Assembly: GCF_019798055.1 (NCBI RefSeq)
Contig: NZ_JAHOPH010000020.1
Span: 1-64,000, forward strand
Source: Salsipaludibacter albus
Lineage (GTDB): Bacteria; Actinomycetota; Nitriliruptoria; Nitriliruptorales; Nitriliruptoraceae
Length of the DNA stretch: 64,000 nucleotides
Reading direction: 5' to 3'
How positions within the stretch are numbered: the first letter of the stretch is position 1; every line of letters starts with the position of its first letter. Shown in pieces: positions 7,883 through 16,354 of the stretch. A program made the position numbers and the translations under genes. The notes under the pieces are model-generated. The model did no database searches. It was not told the origin of the DNA and was given only the letters and a program-made list of their open reading frames with translations.

Positions 7883-8424
7883 CCGAACGGAGCACCATGG
7901 GCGGGGAGGGGGTCGATGCCACGGGTCGCCAGACGTGGGACGCCTACTTCCTCGAACTCGCCCGGACGACCGCCACGCGCGCCACGTGCCTGCGACGCAA
8001 GCACGGTGCCGTGATCGTCCAGGAGCGTCGGATCGTGTCGACCGGCTACAACGGTGCCCCGTCCGGGCACCCCCACTGCACCGAGGGCGCCTGTCCACGG
8101 GCCCGGTCGGACACGCCACAGGGCCACGACTACAGCCAGTGCATCGCCATCCACGCCGAGGCCAACGCCCTGCTGTTCTCCGGTCCCGCCGAGCGCGCCA
8201 ACGCCACCCTCTACTGCACCGGTGCACCCTGCTTCGGCTGTGCGAAGCTGATCGCCAACTCCGGCATCGGGGAGGTCGTGGCCTCGGGCGGCCGCTACGA
8301 CGGGTGGGACCGCACCCGGGAGTTCCTGCTCACGTCCGGGGTGCGCGTGCGGCTCCTCGACGGGCTCGACCACCTCCCCACCCTCGACCTCCACGTCCCG
8401 CACGAGGTCGACGGCCGCCCCTGA
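7879..8424 (+). CDS. dCMP/cytidine deaminase family protein
   Basis: A 181-residue zinc deaminase of the ComEB/dCMP deaminase type, which converts dCMP to dUMP for thymidylate synthesis. Zinc and catalytic residues are complete: His92 and Glu94 in IHAEAN, and Cys118 and Cys121 in PCFGC. The region with HCTEGACPRARSD carries the extra cysteines usual for dCMP deaminases. The start at 7879 overlaps the preceding gene; an internal ATG at 7897 is a possible alternative. Confidence 0.9.
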   Translation: MTERSTMGGEGVDATGRQTWDAYFLELARTTATRATCLRRKHGAVIVQERRIVSTGYNGAPSGHPHCTEGACPRARSDTPQGHDYSQCIAIHAEANALLFSGPAERANATLYCTGAPCFGCAKLIANSGIGEVVASGGRYDGWDRTREFLLTSGVRVRLLDGLDHLPTLDLHVPHEVDGRP

Positions 8425-8436
8425 GCGGGCGCCGTG

Positions 8437-8931
8437 TCAGTTCAGCCACTGCAGGACGAGCCCGACGGCCAGCAGGAACACCAGCATCCATCCGCCCACC
8501 CGGAGCATGCCGGTGACCTCGCGCCCGATCCCCCGTGGTTCGGGGAGCGGCTGCAGGCGGCGGCCGCACGGGCAGGTCCCGGGATCCAGGGTCACGACGT
8601 GGTTCTCGCTGCACCGGTAGCGCGGTCGTCGGGCGAGGTCGTAGCCACAGGCGCTGCAGGCCACGCCGTCGCGGGGATTGCGCGCGGTGCAGGCCGGGCA
8701 CTGTCGGGCCTGGAGCCGGTCGTAGGCCACGAAGCCGGTGGCCAGGGCGACCAGGCCCCCGTACACGACCGAGGCCGCGACCAGGTCGGCGAAGGACGCA
8801 CGGTCGGCCAGCACGAACGGCGACATGGCGACCATCGCCACGCCGATCGGCGCGATGCTCCAGGCAGCGACGATCCCCCGCTCACGGGTGGTGAGCGGAC
8901 CACGCTGGGGCTGACGTGGCTCCTCGCTCAC
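8437..8931 (-). CDS. membrane protein with a central zinc ribbon
   Basis: A 164-residue protein with two N-terminal membrane helices (about 20-40 and 50-70), a double zinc-ribbon segment (CPACTARNP, CSACGYDL, later CSENH and CPCG) and one C-terminal helix (about 145-160). No known enzyme family is apparent; zinc-ribbon membrane proteins of this kind are often of unknown role. The GTG at 8931 has AGGA 5 nt upstream. The gene is convergent with dCMP deaminase and divergent from the crotonase. Confidence 0.7.
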   Translation of the reverse strand: MSEEPRQPQRGPLTTRERGIVAAWSIAPIGVAMVAMSPFVLADRASFADLVAASVVYGGLVALATGFVAYDRLQARQCPACTARNPRDGVACSACGYDLARRPRYRCSENHVVTLDPGTCPCGRRLQPLPEPRGIGREVTGMLRVGGWMLVFLLAVGLVLQWLN

Positions 8932-8958
8932 TCACGTCCTGGGGTCGACGACGCCGCA

Positions 8959-8964
8959 AGGGTA
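8959..8964 (-). promoter_or_regulatory. -10 element TACCCT for the zinc-ribbon membrane gene
   Basis: It lies 27 nt before the GTG at 8931 and only 10 nt from the outward-facing -10 of the crotonase gene, giving closely spaced divergent promoters. Confidence 0.4.
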
Positions 8965-8974
8965 CGACGCCAGT

Positions 8975-8980
8975 TAGGCT
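8975..8980 (+). promoter_or_regulatory. -10 element TAGGCT for the crotonase/E1 unit
   Basis: TAGGCT is 61 nt upstream of the ATG at 9042 and should drive the crotonase and the downstream E1 fusion. Confidence 0.45.
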
Positions 8981-9041
8981 CGCCACCCGGCCGGGGCACC
9001 GTGGCCCCGGGACGCCGCGCCGTCGACTCGAGGTCGCATCC

Positions 9042-9746
9042 ATGAGCCTGCAGGTGTCCACCACCGATGACGGCATCGCCGTCCTGACCCTGGACGACGG
9101 CGCCCACAACGCGCTGGGACCGGAGCGGTTCCGCGAGTTGCTCGCCGCCTTCGACGACGCCGACGACGACGTCCGGGCCTTCGTGGTCACGGGTCGCGAG
9201 GGCATCCTCACGGCCGGGCTGGACCTGAAGTTCATGGCGGCCTCGGACGCCGATGCCATCCATGACCTGCTGGTCGTCTTCGGGCGTGCCATGATGCGGG
9301 TCTGGACCGAGCCGCGGCCGACGGTCTGCGCGGCGACCGGCCACGCGGTCGCGGCGGGCACGATGTTGGCGATGGCCTGTGACCACGCCATCGCGGCCGA
9401 GGGCGAGTTCGCCTGGGGCCTGACCGAGACCCAGATCGACTTCGCGATGCCCAGCTACGGACTCGCGCTGGCCCGCCACAACGTGCGGGCCGATCGGCTC
9501 GACGACCTGGTCCTGCAGGGTCGGCGGGTCGACCCCGTGACCGCCGTCGAGGTCGGCTACGCCGACGCCCTGGTCCCCGTCGAGCAGGTGCGCCAGGCCG
9601 GCCTCGACGCCGCCCGCCAACTGGCCGAACTCCCGCCCCGGGCCTACGCCAGCACCAAGCAGCGGCTGCGTGGCGCGGCGGCGGACGCCGTCCTTTCGGG
9701 TCTCGAGGCGGACATCGAGGCCATGCGCGACTTCCTCGAGACCTGA
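9042..9746 (+). CDS. enoyl-CoA hydratase/isomerase family protein
   Basis: A 234-residue crotonase-fold protein. The first oxyanion-hole segment reads LTAGLDLKFM and the second ATGHAVAAGTM. By eye, the glutamate equivalent to Glu164 of rat hydratase is kept (LTETQ), but the one equivalent to Glu144 is replaced within GTMLAMACD, which favours an isomerase-like or other crotonase reaction rather than classical hydration. The E1 dehydrogenase GTG begins 1 nt after its stop, so the two form an operon, perhaps in branched-chain or short-chain acyl-CoA breakdown. Confidence 0.88.
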   Translation: MSLQVSTTDDGIAVLTLDDGAHNALGPERFRELLAAFDDADDDVRAFVVTGREGILTAGLDLKFMAASDADAIHDLLVVFGRAMMRVWTEPRPTVCAATGHAVAAGTMLAMACDHAIAAEGEFAWGLTETQIDFAMPSYGLALARHNVRADRLDDLVLQGRRVDPVTAVEVGYADALVPVEQVRQAGLDAARQLAELPPRAYASTKQRLRGAAADAVLSGLEADIEAMRDFLET

Positions 9747-9747
9747 C

Positions 9748-11940
9748 GTGGCCGACGTCCTGGACGCCTCGCTGGCCCGGCTGGATGCCGCGCTGGCAGG
9801 ACCGGTGGAGCCGACCGCGGCCGCCGCGCCGACCAGCCTGACCCCGGCCCGCGCGCAGTCGCTGTTCACCGACATGGTGCGGTCGCGCCTGTTGGACGTG
9901 GCGGCGCGACGACTGCAGGCACGGGGACACGGGTTCTACACCATCGCCTCGGCTGGCCACGAGCTGACGGCCGTCGTCGGGGCCCAGCTGCGTCGCACCG
10001 ACCCGTGCCTGCTGCACTACCGCGACGGCGGGCTGGTCATGGCCAAGTCGCGGACCCACCCCGATCCGGACCACGACGTGCTGGCGGCGACCGTGGCCAG
10101 CTTCGTGGCCGCGGCGGACGAGCCGGCGTCGGGAGGACGTCACAAGGTGTGGGGTGACCCGGCGACGTGGATCGTGCCCCAGACGTCGACCATCGGGTCA
10201 CACCCGCCCAAGGCGGTCGGGATGGCCGCGATGCTCGCCCGGGCGGCCCGGCTCGAGGAGCACCCGGCGGTCCCCGCCGACGCGATCGTCGTCACCAGCC
10301 TGGGAGACGCGTCGGCCAACCACGCCACCACGCTGTCGGCGCTGACCGCCGCACGCTGGGCCCATCGCCACGGCAACCCGGTGCCGGTCCTGGTGGTGGT
10401 GGAGGACAACGGTCGGGGGATCTCGGTGCCGACGCCGCGGCGGTGGATCGCCGACTCGCTGTCGCACCTGCCGGGGCTGGCGTTCCACGACGTCGGGGAG
10501 GTCGAGACGCCGGTGGAGCACGCCTGGGAGGTCGTGGCAACGGCGGTCGAGCAGGTCCGCACCCAGCGACGCCCGGCGATCCTGCGGCTGCCGTGCGTCC
10601 GGCTGGGTGGGCATGCCGGCAGTGACGTCGAGGCGGGCTACCGACGACGGCGCGACATCGACACCGACCTGGACACCGACCCGCTCGTCGCGGTCGCGTT
10701 GCGGCTGTGCGGGCTCGGCCTGACCACGTCGGAGGAGCTCCGGGAGGTGGTGGCCGCCACCCGCGCCCGGCTGGACGAGCTGGTGGCGGACGTGGGGCGC
10801 CACCGCCACCTGGCCTCGGCCGACGAGGTCATGGCGCCGATGGCACCGCACCGCCCGGACGCCGTGCGTGCCGACGCGGTCGCCCACGTGGCCCCGGCGG
10901 GCGACGACGGCCCACCGACCGGCGAGCTGACCCTGGCACAGGGACTCAACGGGGCACTGCGCGAGCAGCTCGTGACGCGTCCGGAGACGTTGGTCTTCGG
11001 CGAGGACGTCGCGGTCAAGGGTGGGGTGTACGGGGTCACCAAGGGGCTGCAGGACCTGGCGGGACGGGCCCGGGTGTTCGACACGCTGCTGGACGAGACC
11101 ACGATCCTGGGCACCGCCCAGGGCGCCGGGCTGCTCGGGCTGCTGCCGTTCCCCGAGGTGCAGTACCTGGCCTACCTCCACAACGCCCTGGACCAGCTCC
11201 GGGGCGAGGCGGCGTCGACCCGGTTCTTCTCCGACGGTGCGTTCGCCACGCCGATGGTGCTGCGGGTGGCGGGGCTGGCCTACCAGAAGGGCTTCGGTGG
11301 CCACTTCCACAACGACAACGCGATCGGGGCGCTGCGCGACGTCCCGGGGCTTCGACTGGCGGTGCCGACGCGTGCCGACGACGCCGTGGGGATGGTGCGT
11401 GCGGCCGCGGCCATGGCGTCGGTCGACGGTGACGTGGTGGTGGTCCTCGAGCCGATCGCGCTGTACCACCGCCGCGACCTGCACGCGCCCGACGACGGTG
11501 CGTGGACCAGTCCGTGGCCGGGTCCCGACCACGTCCTGCTGCCCGGCGAACTGGGGATCCGCCACCCGGAGGCGACCGACGTCGCGGTCGTCACCTGGGG
11601 CAACGGCGTGCCGATGACGCTGGAGGCGGCGCGGCGGCTGGGCGACGGCGCCGGGATCCGGGTGATCGACCTGCGATGGCTCGCCCCACTGCCGCTGGCC
11701 GCGGTGCGCGACGCGGTCGCCGACTGTGCGGCGGTGCTGGTCGCGGACGAGGCCCGGGCGACGGGTGGCGGGATCGCCGACGCGGTGGTCGCCGACCTGG
11801 CCCGCCACGGCTGGGACGGAGGCCTGGACAGCGTCGCCAGCCGGGACTCCTACGTGCCGCTCGGCCCGGCCGCGGACCACGTCCTGCTGGGCGTCGACGA
11901 CATCCACGCCGCCGTCCTCCGCCTGCTCGACCGCACGTAG
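9748..11940 (+). CDS. 2-oxoacid dehydrogenase E1, fused alpha and beta subunits
   Basis: A 730-residue thiamine-diphosphate enzyme in which the alpha half (about 1-385) and beta half (about 395-730) of a branched-chain-type E1 are joined in one chain. The ThDP motif is GDASANHATT through VVEDN; the beta half carries GEDVAVKGGVYGVT, the DTLLDETTILG segment and RLAVPTRADD. The genes for the lipoyl E2 and E3 partners are not in this window. The GTG at 9748 follows the crotonase stop by 1 nt. The likely role is oxidative decarboxylation of a branched-chain 2-oxoacid; the exact substrate is open. Confidence 0.9.
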   Translation: MADVLDASLARLDAALAGPVEPTAAAAPTSLTPARAQSLFTDMVRSRLLDVAARRLQARGHGFYTIASAGHELTAVVGAQLRRTDPCLLHYRDGGLVMAKSRTHPDPDHDVLAATVASFVAAADEPASGGRHKVWGDPATWIVPQTSTIGSHPPKAVGMAAMLARAARLEEHPAVPADAIVVTSLGDASANHATTLSALTAARWAHRHGNPVPVLVVVEDNGRGISVPTPRRWIADSLSHLPGLAFHDVGEVETPVEHAWEVVATAVEQVRTQRRPAILRLPCVRLGGHAGSDVEAGYRRRRDIDTDLDTDPLVAVALRLCGLGLTTSEELREVVAATRARLDELVADVGRHRHLASADEVMAPMAPHRPDAVRADAVAHVAPAGDDGPPTGELTLAQGLNGALREQLVTRPETLVFGEDVAVKGGVYGVTKGLQDLAGRARVFDTLLDETTILGTAQGAGLLGLLPFPEVQYLAYLHNALDQLRGEAASTRFFSDGAFATPMVLRVAGLAYQKGFGGHFHNDNAIGALRDVPGLRLAVPTRADDAVGMVRAAAAMASVDGDVVVVLEPIALYHRRDLHAPDDGAWTSPWPGPDHVLLPGELGIRHPEATDVAVVTWGNGVPMTLEAARRLGDGAGIRVIDLRWLAPLPLAAVRDAVADCAAVLVADEARATGGGIADAVVADLARHGWDGGLDSVASRDSYVPLGPAADHVLLGVDDIHAAVLRLLDRT

Positions 11941-11959
11941 GTCGGTCCAACGACAGCCA

Positions 11960-12008
11960 CCTGGCGTTCGCTGCCGCCCCACCCGGGCTCGAACGCCACC
12001 AGGAGGTC
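11960..12008. repeat. 49-bp hairpin repeat, copy 1
   Basis: Two 49-bp units 72 bp apart match at 47 of 49 positions. Each is an interrupted palindrome: TGGCGTTCG near the left pairs with CGAACGCCA 19 nt later, followed by CCAGGAGGTC. This copy starts 20 nt after the E1 stop codon. It may be a REP-like element or a tandem terminator. Confidence 0.75.
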
Positions 12009-12031
12009 GCCGGCGGGTCGAGACGCAACAG

Positions 12032-12080
12032 CCTGGCGTTCGGTGCCGCCCCACCCGGCCTCGAACGCCACCAGGAGGTC
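12032..12080. repeat. 49-bp hairpin repeat, copy 2
   Basis: The second copy differs from copy 1 by two substitutions (C to G after the left arm and G to C in the loop); both stem arms are unchanged, as expected if structure is under selection. It ends 55 nt before the FrhB gene promoter. Confidence 0.75.
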
Positions 12081-12134
12081 ACGGCCGGGAACAGCGACCG
12101 TGGCGGCGCGGGCCCGGTCGACGGGGCGGCGTCC

Positions 12135-12140
12135 TAGGCT
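12135..12140 (+). promoter_or_regulatory. -10 element TAGGCT for the FrhB-like gene
   Basis: TAGGCT lies 32 nt before the GTG at 12173, downstream of the paired hairpin repeats, indicating a separate transcript from the E1 gene. Confidence 0.45.
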
Positions 12141-12172
12141 CGGTCACCACGCCACAGGAAGGGCCGGGACGC

Positions 12173-13291
12173 GTGGGTGACGTGCATTGGCGGGAGCTGT
12201 ACCACGAGGTGGTGGACACGGGGCTGTGCACGGGGTGTGCGGCGTGCGTGATGGCGTGTCCGCGCGACGTGCTGGGCTACACCGAGGACTACTTCCCGGT
12301 GCAGGTCGGCGAGGGCCACGCCTTCGACCAGTGCACGATCGGCGATCGCGGCTGCGACATCTGCACGCGGGCGTGCCCACGGTTCCGCAACTGGGAGTCC
12401 GACCTCGACGAGGTGTTGTTCGGCCGGCCGCGTGACCGAGACGAGGTGTACGGCCAGGTCCGGTCGATCCTGCTGACCCGTGCGACCGACACGGCCGTGC
12501 ACGAGCAGGGCCAGGACGGTGGGCTGGTGTCGACGCTGCTGATCTGGGGGCTCGAACAGGAGATGATCGACGGTGCGCTGACGTCGGCGATCGTGGACAC
12601 GCGCGGTCCGTTCGACTCCGAGCCGGCGCTGGTGACCGATCGCGACGGCGTGCTGGCGACGGCAGGATCCCGCTACACCTACAGCGCCAACCCGTTGGCC
12701 ATGGCCGACGCCGAGCAAGCCGGGCTCAAGAACATCGCGTTGGTGGGGATGTCGTGCCAGGCGTCGATCGGGGGCACCGTCGAGGCCTACGGGGTCAACA
12801 AGTACAAGCGCAAGATCGCGTTGACGATCGGGCTGCTGTGCTCCAAGACGTTCACCTACGACGGGCAGAAGCAGGTCCTGGCAGAGCACGGCATCGACAT
12901 CGCCGACGTGGTGAAGGTCAACATCAAGGGCCGCTACATGGTGTGGCTGCGCGACGGCACCTACGAGGAGTTGCCGCTGAAGCTGTTCCACCCCCACACC
13001 CGGCCGGGCTGCAAGCTGTGTCCGGACTTCGCGGCCGAGCACGCCGACATCGCGACCGGCGGGATCGGCGCCGACGACGACTGGACCCTGACGCTGGTCC
13101 GCACCGAACGTGGTGAGGAGTGGATGCGCGGCGTGATCGACGCCGGACTGGTCGAGGCGCGCCCGGGCGAGGACGACCCCGTCGCGATGAACCTCCTGAC
13201 CCGGCTGTCCACCGTCTCCCGGAAGCGCTGGCCCACCGACGCCGTCCCGGCCGACGCCCGCACACCCGGGCTCCTCCCCCTGGCGGACTGA
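12173..13291 (+). CDS. coenzyme F420 hydrogenase/dehydrogenase beta subunit (FrhB) family protein
   Basis: A 372-residue iron-sulfur flavoprotein. Near the N-terminus is a two-cluster ferredoxin domain: CTGCAACVMACPRDV and CDICTRACPRF. The FrhB domains follow, with VGMSCQASIGG, the LLCSKTF segment and the cysteine motif RPGCKLCPDFAAEHADI. FrhB proteins oxidise or reduce the deazaflavin F420, usually with a partner protein; no hydrogenase or dehydrogenase alpha subunit is next to it. The neighbouring E1 gene could supply electrons, but that is inference. The start is a GTG with GGGA close upstream. Confidence 0.87.
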   Translation: MGDVHWRELYHEVVDTGLCTGCAACVMACPRDVLGYTEDYFPVQVGEGHAFDQCTIGDRGCDICTRACPRFRNWESDLDEVLFGRPRDRDEVYGQVRSILLTRATDTAVHEQGQDGGLVSTLLIWGLEQEMIDGALTSAIVDTRGPFDSEPALVTDRDGVLATAGSRYTYSANPLAMADAEQAGLKNIALVGMSCQASIGGTVEAYGVNKYKRKIALTIGLLCSKTFTYDGQKQVLAEHGIDIADVVKVNIKGRYMVWLRDGTYEELPLKLFHPHTRPGCKLCPDFAAEHADIATGGIGADDDWTLTLVRTERGEEWMRGVIDAGLVEARPGEDDPVAMNLLTRLSTVSRKRWPTDAVPADARTPGLLPLAD

Positions 13292-13317
13292 GACTCCCCG
13301 ACCCGTCGGCACGGCGT

Positions 13318-13335
13318 GCGCAACCCCTGTTGCGC
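13318..13335 (+). terminator. hairpin after the FrhB-like gene
   Basis: GCGCAAC pairs perfectly with GTTGCGC around a CCCT tetraloop, 26 nt after the stop codon. There is no T-run, as is usual for GC-rich intrinsic terminators. Confidence 0.55.
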
Positions 13336-13375
13336 GGTGAGTGCACGGGGGTGATGCCTGGTCGGACGTGGTGAC

Positions 13376-13381
13376 TACGTT
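13376..13381 (+). promoter_or_regulatory. -10 element TACGTT for the secreted TQGYWK protein gene
   Basis: This TANNNT element is followed by a leader of roughly 100 nt that ends with a strong GGGGGGA ribosome site before the ATG at 13487. Confidence 0.35.
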
Positions 13382-13486
13382 CCACGGTGGATGTCGTCCA
13401 TGGTCCGACCACGACGTCTCGGGGCGCATCATCGCGTCGGACCCCGGTCCTCGACGACCGACCGTTTCTCTGGGGGGAAACCACCA

Positions 13487-15061
13487 ATGCCACAGGACAC
13501 CTGTACCCAATCGCGCCACGGCACCCGCCGACTGGCTGTCACCACCCTGCTCGCCGCGGCCCTCGCCATGCTGGTCGCCATGCTCATGGCCGGCCCGGCC
13601 CTGGCGACCCACGTCGACCCGGTCCTCGTGCCGGGCAACCCGGACTGCCAGGACCTCGGCTACGAGTTCGGCGTCAAGATCGACACGTCACCCACGAACG
13701 GGACCTACCAACTGGGCGACGACGCAGTCGTGGTGGTGCCGTCCGACGACTCGCTGGTCGTGACGATCACCAACGCCACCGCCACGACCTTCGACTGGTC
13801 CACCAACATCGGCGTGGACGCCGTCATCGTCAAGGGTGGGCCGAACGCGAACAGCTACACCTACGTTCCGGAGGCCACCGCCGACACGGGTCTGCACGCC
13901 CCGGTCAACCCGAGCAACGGCACCTTCTACGGGCTGAGCCACGTGGAGTTCTGCTACGACCTCGAGGTCGTGGTGACCAAGACCGCGGTGACCTCGTTCA
14001 CCCGGACCTGGGACTGGGACGTCACCAAGGAGGCGGACCAGACCTCGGTCATGATCTCGGACAACCAGTCGTTCGTCGTCGGCTACACCGTCACCGCCTC
14101 GACGACCGGTTCCGTCGACAGCGACTGGGCCGTCTCCGGGGTCATCTCGATCGCCAACCCGCACCCGACGGCGGCAGCGTCCGTCACCGGCGTCACCGAC
14201 ATGGTGTCCGGCCTCGGGGCGGTGGCCGTGGACTGCGGCGGGCCGTTCCCGATCGCCGTCGCTGCCGGCGCCACCCTGGAGTGCACCTACAGCACGCCGC
14301 TCCCGGACGCCTCGTCCCGCACCAACACCGCCACCGCGACCACGACCGGTGCGGTCGGCGGTGGGCAGGGCAGCGCACCCGTGACGTTCTCGGCCACGCC
14401 CACCACAGAGGTGGACGAGTGCGTGGACGTCACCGACACCAACGTCGGGATCCTCGGGACGGTCTGTGCGGACGGGGCGCCAGAGGCCTTCGTCTACACG
14501 CTGTCGTTCGGGACCGCCGCCGACAACGACGTGGTCGTCGCGTGCGGCGACACCTCCCACGACAACACCGCCACGGTGACCACCAACGACACCGGCACGG
14601 AGCACGACGACACCGTGACCGTCGACGTGGAGGTCCTGTGCGCGTCCAGCTGCACCCTGACCCAGGGCTACTGGAAGACCCACTCCCAGCAGGGGCCCGC
14701 CCCCTACGACGCCGACTGGGCCAACCTCGGCCCCATGGAGGAACAGACGACGTTCTTCCTGAGTGGGAAGACCTGGCACCAGACCTTCTGGACCCCGCCG
14801 GCGGGCAACGTCTACTACGTCCTGGCGCACCAGTACCAGGCCGCGACGCTGAACGTGCTGGACGGGGCGAGTGCACCTGCCGAGGTGACCGCCGCACTGT
14901 CGAGCGCCCAGACGTTGTTCTCGACCACCACTCCCGCCCAGGCCGCCGGCCTGAAGGGTGGCAGCAAGCAGGCCTGGACCGGCCTGGCCTCGCTGCTCGA
15001 CGACTACAACAACGGCCTGGTCGGGCCGGGCCACTGTGACGGGGGCGTCATGGCGGGCTGA
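13487..15061 (+). CDS. secreted protein with C-terminal TQGYWKTH motif
   Basis: A 524-residue exported protein. Residues 1-40 form a signal peptide ending near GPALA. The rest is Thr/Val/Asp-rich with repeated beta-sandwich segments; the middle resembles DUF11-type cell-surface repeats (WAVSGVISIANPHP, then TDMVSGLGAVAVDC). After about residue 385 comes the conserved CTLTQGYWKTHSQQG block with several aromatic residues, a motif seen at the end of many secreted bacterial proteins of unknown function. There is no LPXTG or obvious anchor. It is probably an abundant surface or extracellular protein: the ribosome site is very strong and a terminator follows. Confidence 0.8.
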   Translation: MPQDTCTQSRHGTRRLAVTTLLAAALAMLVAMLMAGPALATHVDPVLVPGNPDCQDLGYEFGVKIDTSPTNGTYQLGDDAVVVVPSDDSLVVTITNATATTFDWSTNIGVDAVIVKGGPNANSYTYVPEATADTGLHAPVNPSNGTFYGLSHVEFCYDLEVVVTKTAVTSFTRTWDWDVTKEADQTSVMISDNQSFVVGYTVTASTTGSVDSDWAVSGVISIANPHPTAAASVTGVTDMVSGLGAVAVDCGGPFPIAVAAGATLECTYSTPLPDASSRTNTATATTTGAVGGGQGSAPVTFSATPTTEVDECVDVTDTNVGILGTVCADGAPEAFVYTLSFGTAADNDVVVACGDTSHDNTATVTTNDTGTEHDDTVTVDVEVLCASSCTLTQGYWKTHSQQGPAPYDADWANLGPMEEQTTFFLSGKTWHQTFWTPPAGNVYYVLAHQYQAATLNVLDGASAPAEVTAALSSAQTLFSTTTPAQAAGLKGGSKQAWTGLASLLDDYNNGLVGPGHCDGGVMAG

Positions 15062-15075
15062 CCCGACGCGATCAC

Positions 15076-15105
15076 GGACGGCCGGGCCCACGGGCCCGGC
15101 CGTCC
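15076..15105. terminator. bidirectional terminator, 13-bp perfect stem
   Basis: GGACGGCCGGGCC and GGCCCGGCCGTCC form a perfect 13-bp stem around CACG, placed between the convergent stops of the secreted protein gene (15061) and the ROK kinase gene (15111). Confidence 0.85.
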
Positions 15106-15110
15106 CCATG

Positions 15111-16055
15111 TCAGCCCAGCAGCATCGCCGCCCGGCCGAGTGCGGCGGCGCCGACCATGCCGGCGTCGTCCTCGAGCTCGGCCAGCACGATCTGGCGCTT
15201 CGCCGAGGGCAGGAACACGTGGGGTCGAGCGGCCTCCTCGACCTGCTCGGCCAGGTCGTCCCCGAGCTTCTCGGCGAGGCCCCCACCCAGCACGATCCGG
15301 TCCACGTCCAACAGGTTGATGACCGACGCGATGCCGATCGCGACGGCCTCCACGGCCTCGTTGAACAACCGGACGGCGAGCTTGTCCCCCTGGTCCAGCG
15401 CCCTGTCCCACACGCTGGAGGTGAGCCGGTCCTTGCCCTTGTCGTCCCGGATCTCGAACAGCGTCGTGGGGAAGCCCCCCGCGGCAGCGCGCTCCGCCGC
15501 GCGCTCCATGTTGGCCCGACCGCCGTAGGCCTCGATGCAGCCCCGGCGTCCACATCCGCACTGGGCACCACCGGCGTGCACGATCATGTGCCCGAACTCA
15601 CCGGCGCCACCCACCGACCCGGTGTAGGGCCGGCCGTCCAGGACCAGCCCGCCGCCGACGCCGGTGCCCATCCACACGCCCAGGAGGAACTTCGAGCCCC
15701 GTCCGGCACCGGCGACCCACTCCCCCAGCACGCCGACGTTGGCGTCGTTGCCGACCGCGACGGGCATGGCGACCGCCTCGGACAGGCGTCCTCCGACGTC
15801 GACCGGCTCGGGCCAGTTCTGCAGGTTCGGTGGGTGGCTGACGACCCCGTCGTCGACCGGACCGGGCATGCCGACCCCGACCGCGGCCGGTTCCTCGTCG
15901 AGTTCGCCCAACAGTTCGGCCACGACCTCCAGGACCGCGTCGGGCCCGTCGGTCGGCGTGGACCGCTTGTGGCGATCCCCCACCTGGTGTTCGTCGTCGA
16001 CCAGCGCCACCGAGATGTTGGTGCCGCCGATGTCCACGCCTGCGACGGTTGCCAT
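15111..16055 (-). CDS. ROK family glucokinase
   Basis: A 314-residue sugar kinase of the ROK family, phosphorylating glucose with ATP (or polyphosphate in some actinobacteria). The ATP loop is GVDIGGTNISVAL at the N-terminus, the catalytic region reads VGNDANVGVLGEW, and the ROK zinc signature is present as HAGGAQCGCGRRGCIEAY. The ATG at 16055 has GAGGA 7 nt upstream; longer in-frame starts lack a ribosome site. It has no N-terminal helix-turn-helix, so it is a kinase rather than a NagC-type repressor. The physiological sugar is inferred from the family. Confidence 0.92.
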   Translation of the reverse strand: MATVAGVDIGGTNISVALVDDEHQVGDRHKRSTPTDGPDAVLEVVAELLGELDEEPAAVGVGMPGPVDDGVVSHPPNLQNWPEPVDVGGRLSEAVAMPVAVGNDANVGVLGEWVAGAGRGSKFLLGVWMGTGVGGGLVLDGRPYTGSVGGAGEFGHMIVHAGGAQCGCGRRGCIEAYGGRANMERAAERAAAGGFPTTLFEIRDDKGKDRLTSSVWDRALDQGDKLAVRLFNEAVEAVAIGIASVINLLDVDRIVLGGGLAEKLGDDLAEQVEEAARPHVFLPSAKRQIVLAELEDDAGMVGAAALGRAAMLLG

Positions 16056-16212
16056 TGCCACGTCCTCGTCGGCTCGACGGACACGCCGCGACGACGCGCC
16101 CGTCGCCCAGTCAACCAGCCTCATGCGCTCCCGACCGGACTGATGGGTGACCCGACCCGGCCGATCGAACGAATCCCCCAAGCTGCCCATTGTCGCTGGC
16201 CACCGGGGCTCC

Positions 16213-16218
16213 TAGGGT
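16213..16218 (+). promoter_or_regulatory. -10 element TAGGGT for the DUF839 gene
   Basis: It predicts a leader of about 130 nt before the ATG at 16355. The leader contains an imperfect GC hairpin a short way upstream of the ACGGAGG ribosome site. Confidence 0.4.
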
Positions 16219-16354
16219 CGAGTCCAGCGGGGATCGACGACCCGGGGCGATCTCGGGGCACGGTTCGGGTGCGCCATCCAGTTGCGCCACCACCGGTCGA
16301 TGCGACTCCGCGTCGGCGGCCGCGACCCTCGCGGTCGGGCCACGGAGGTGCGCC

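Noticed and set aside
16056-16354. Extra small gene in the 299-nt gap between ROK kinase and DUF839 genes
   Set aside because: Only a promoter and a weak leader hairpin are seen; open frames there have no motif or ribosome site.
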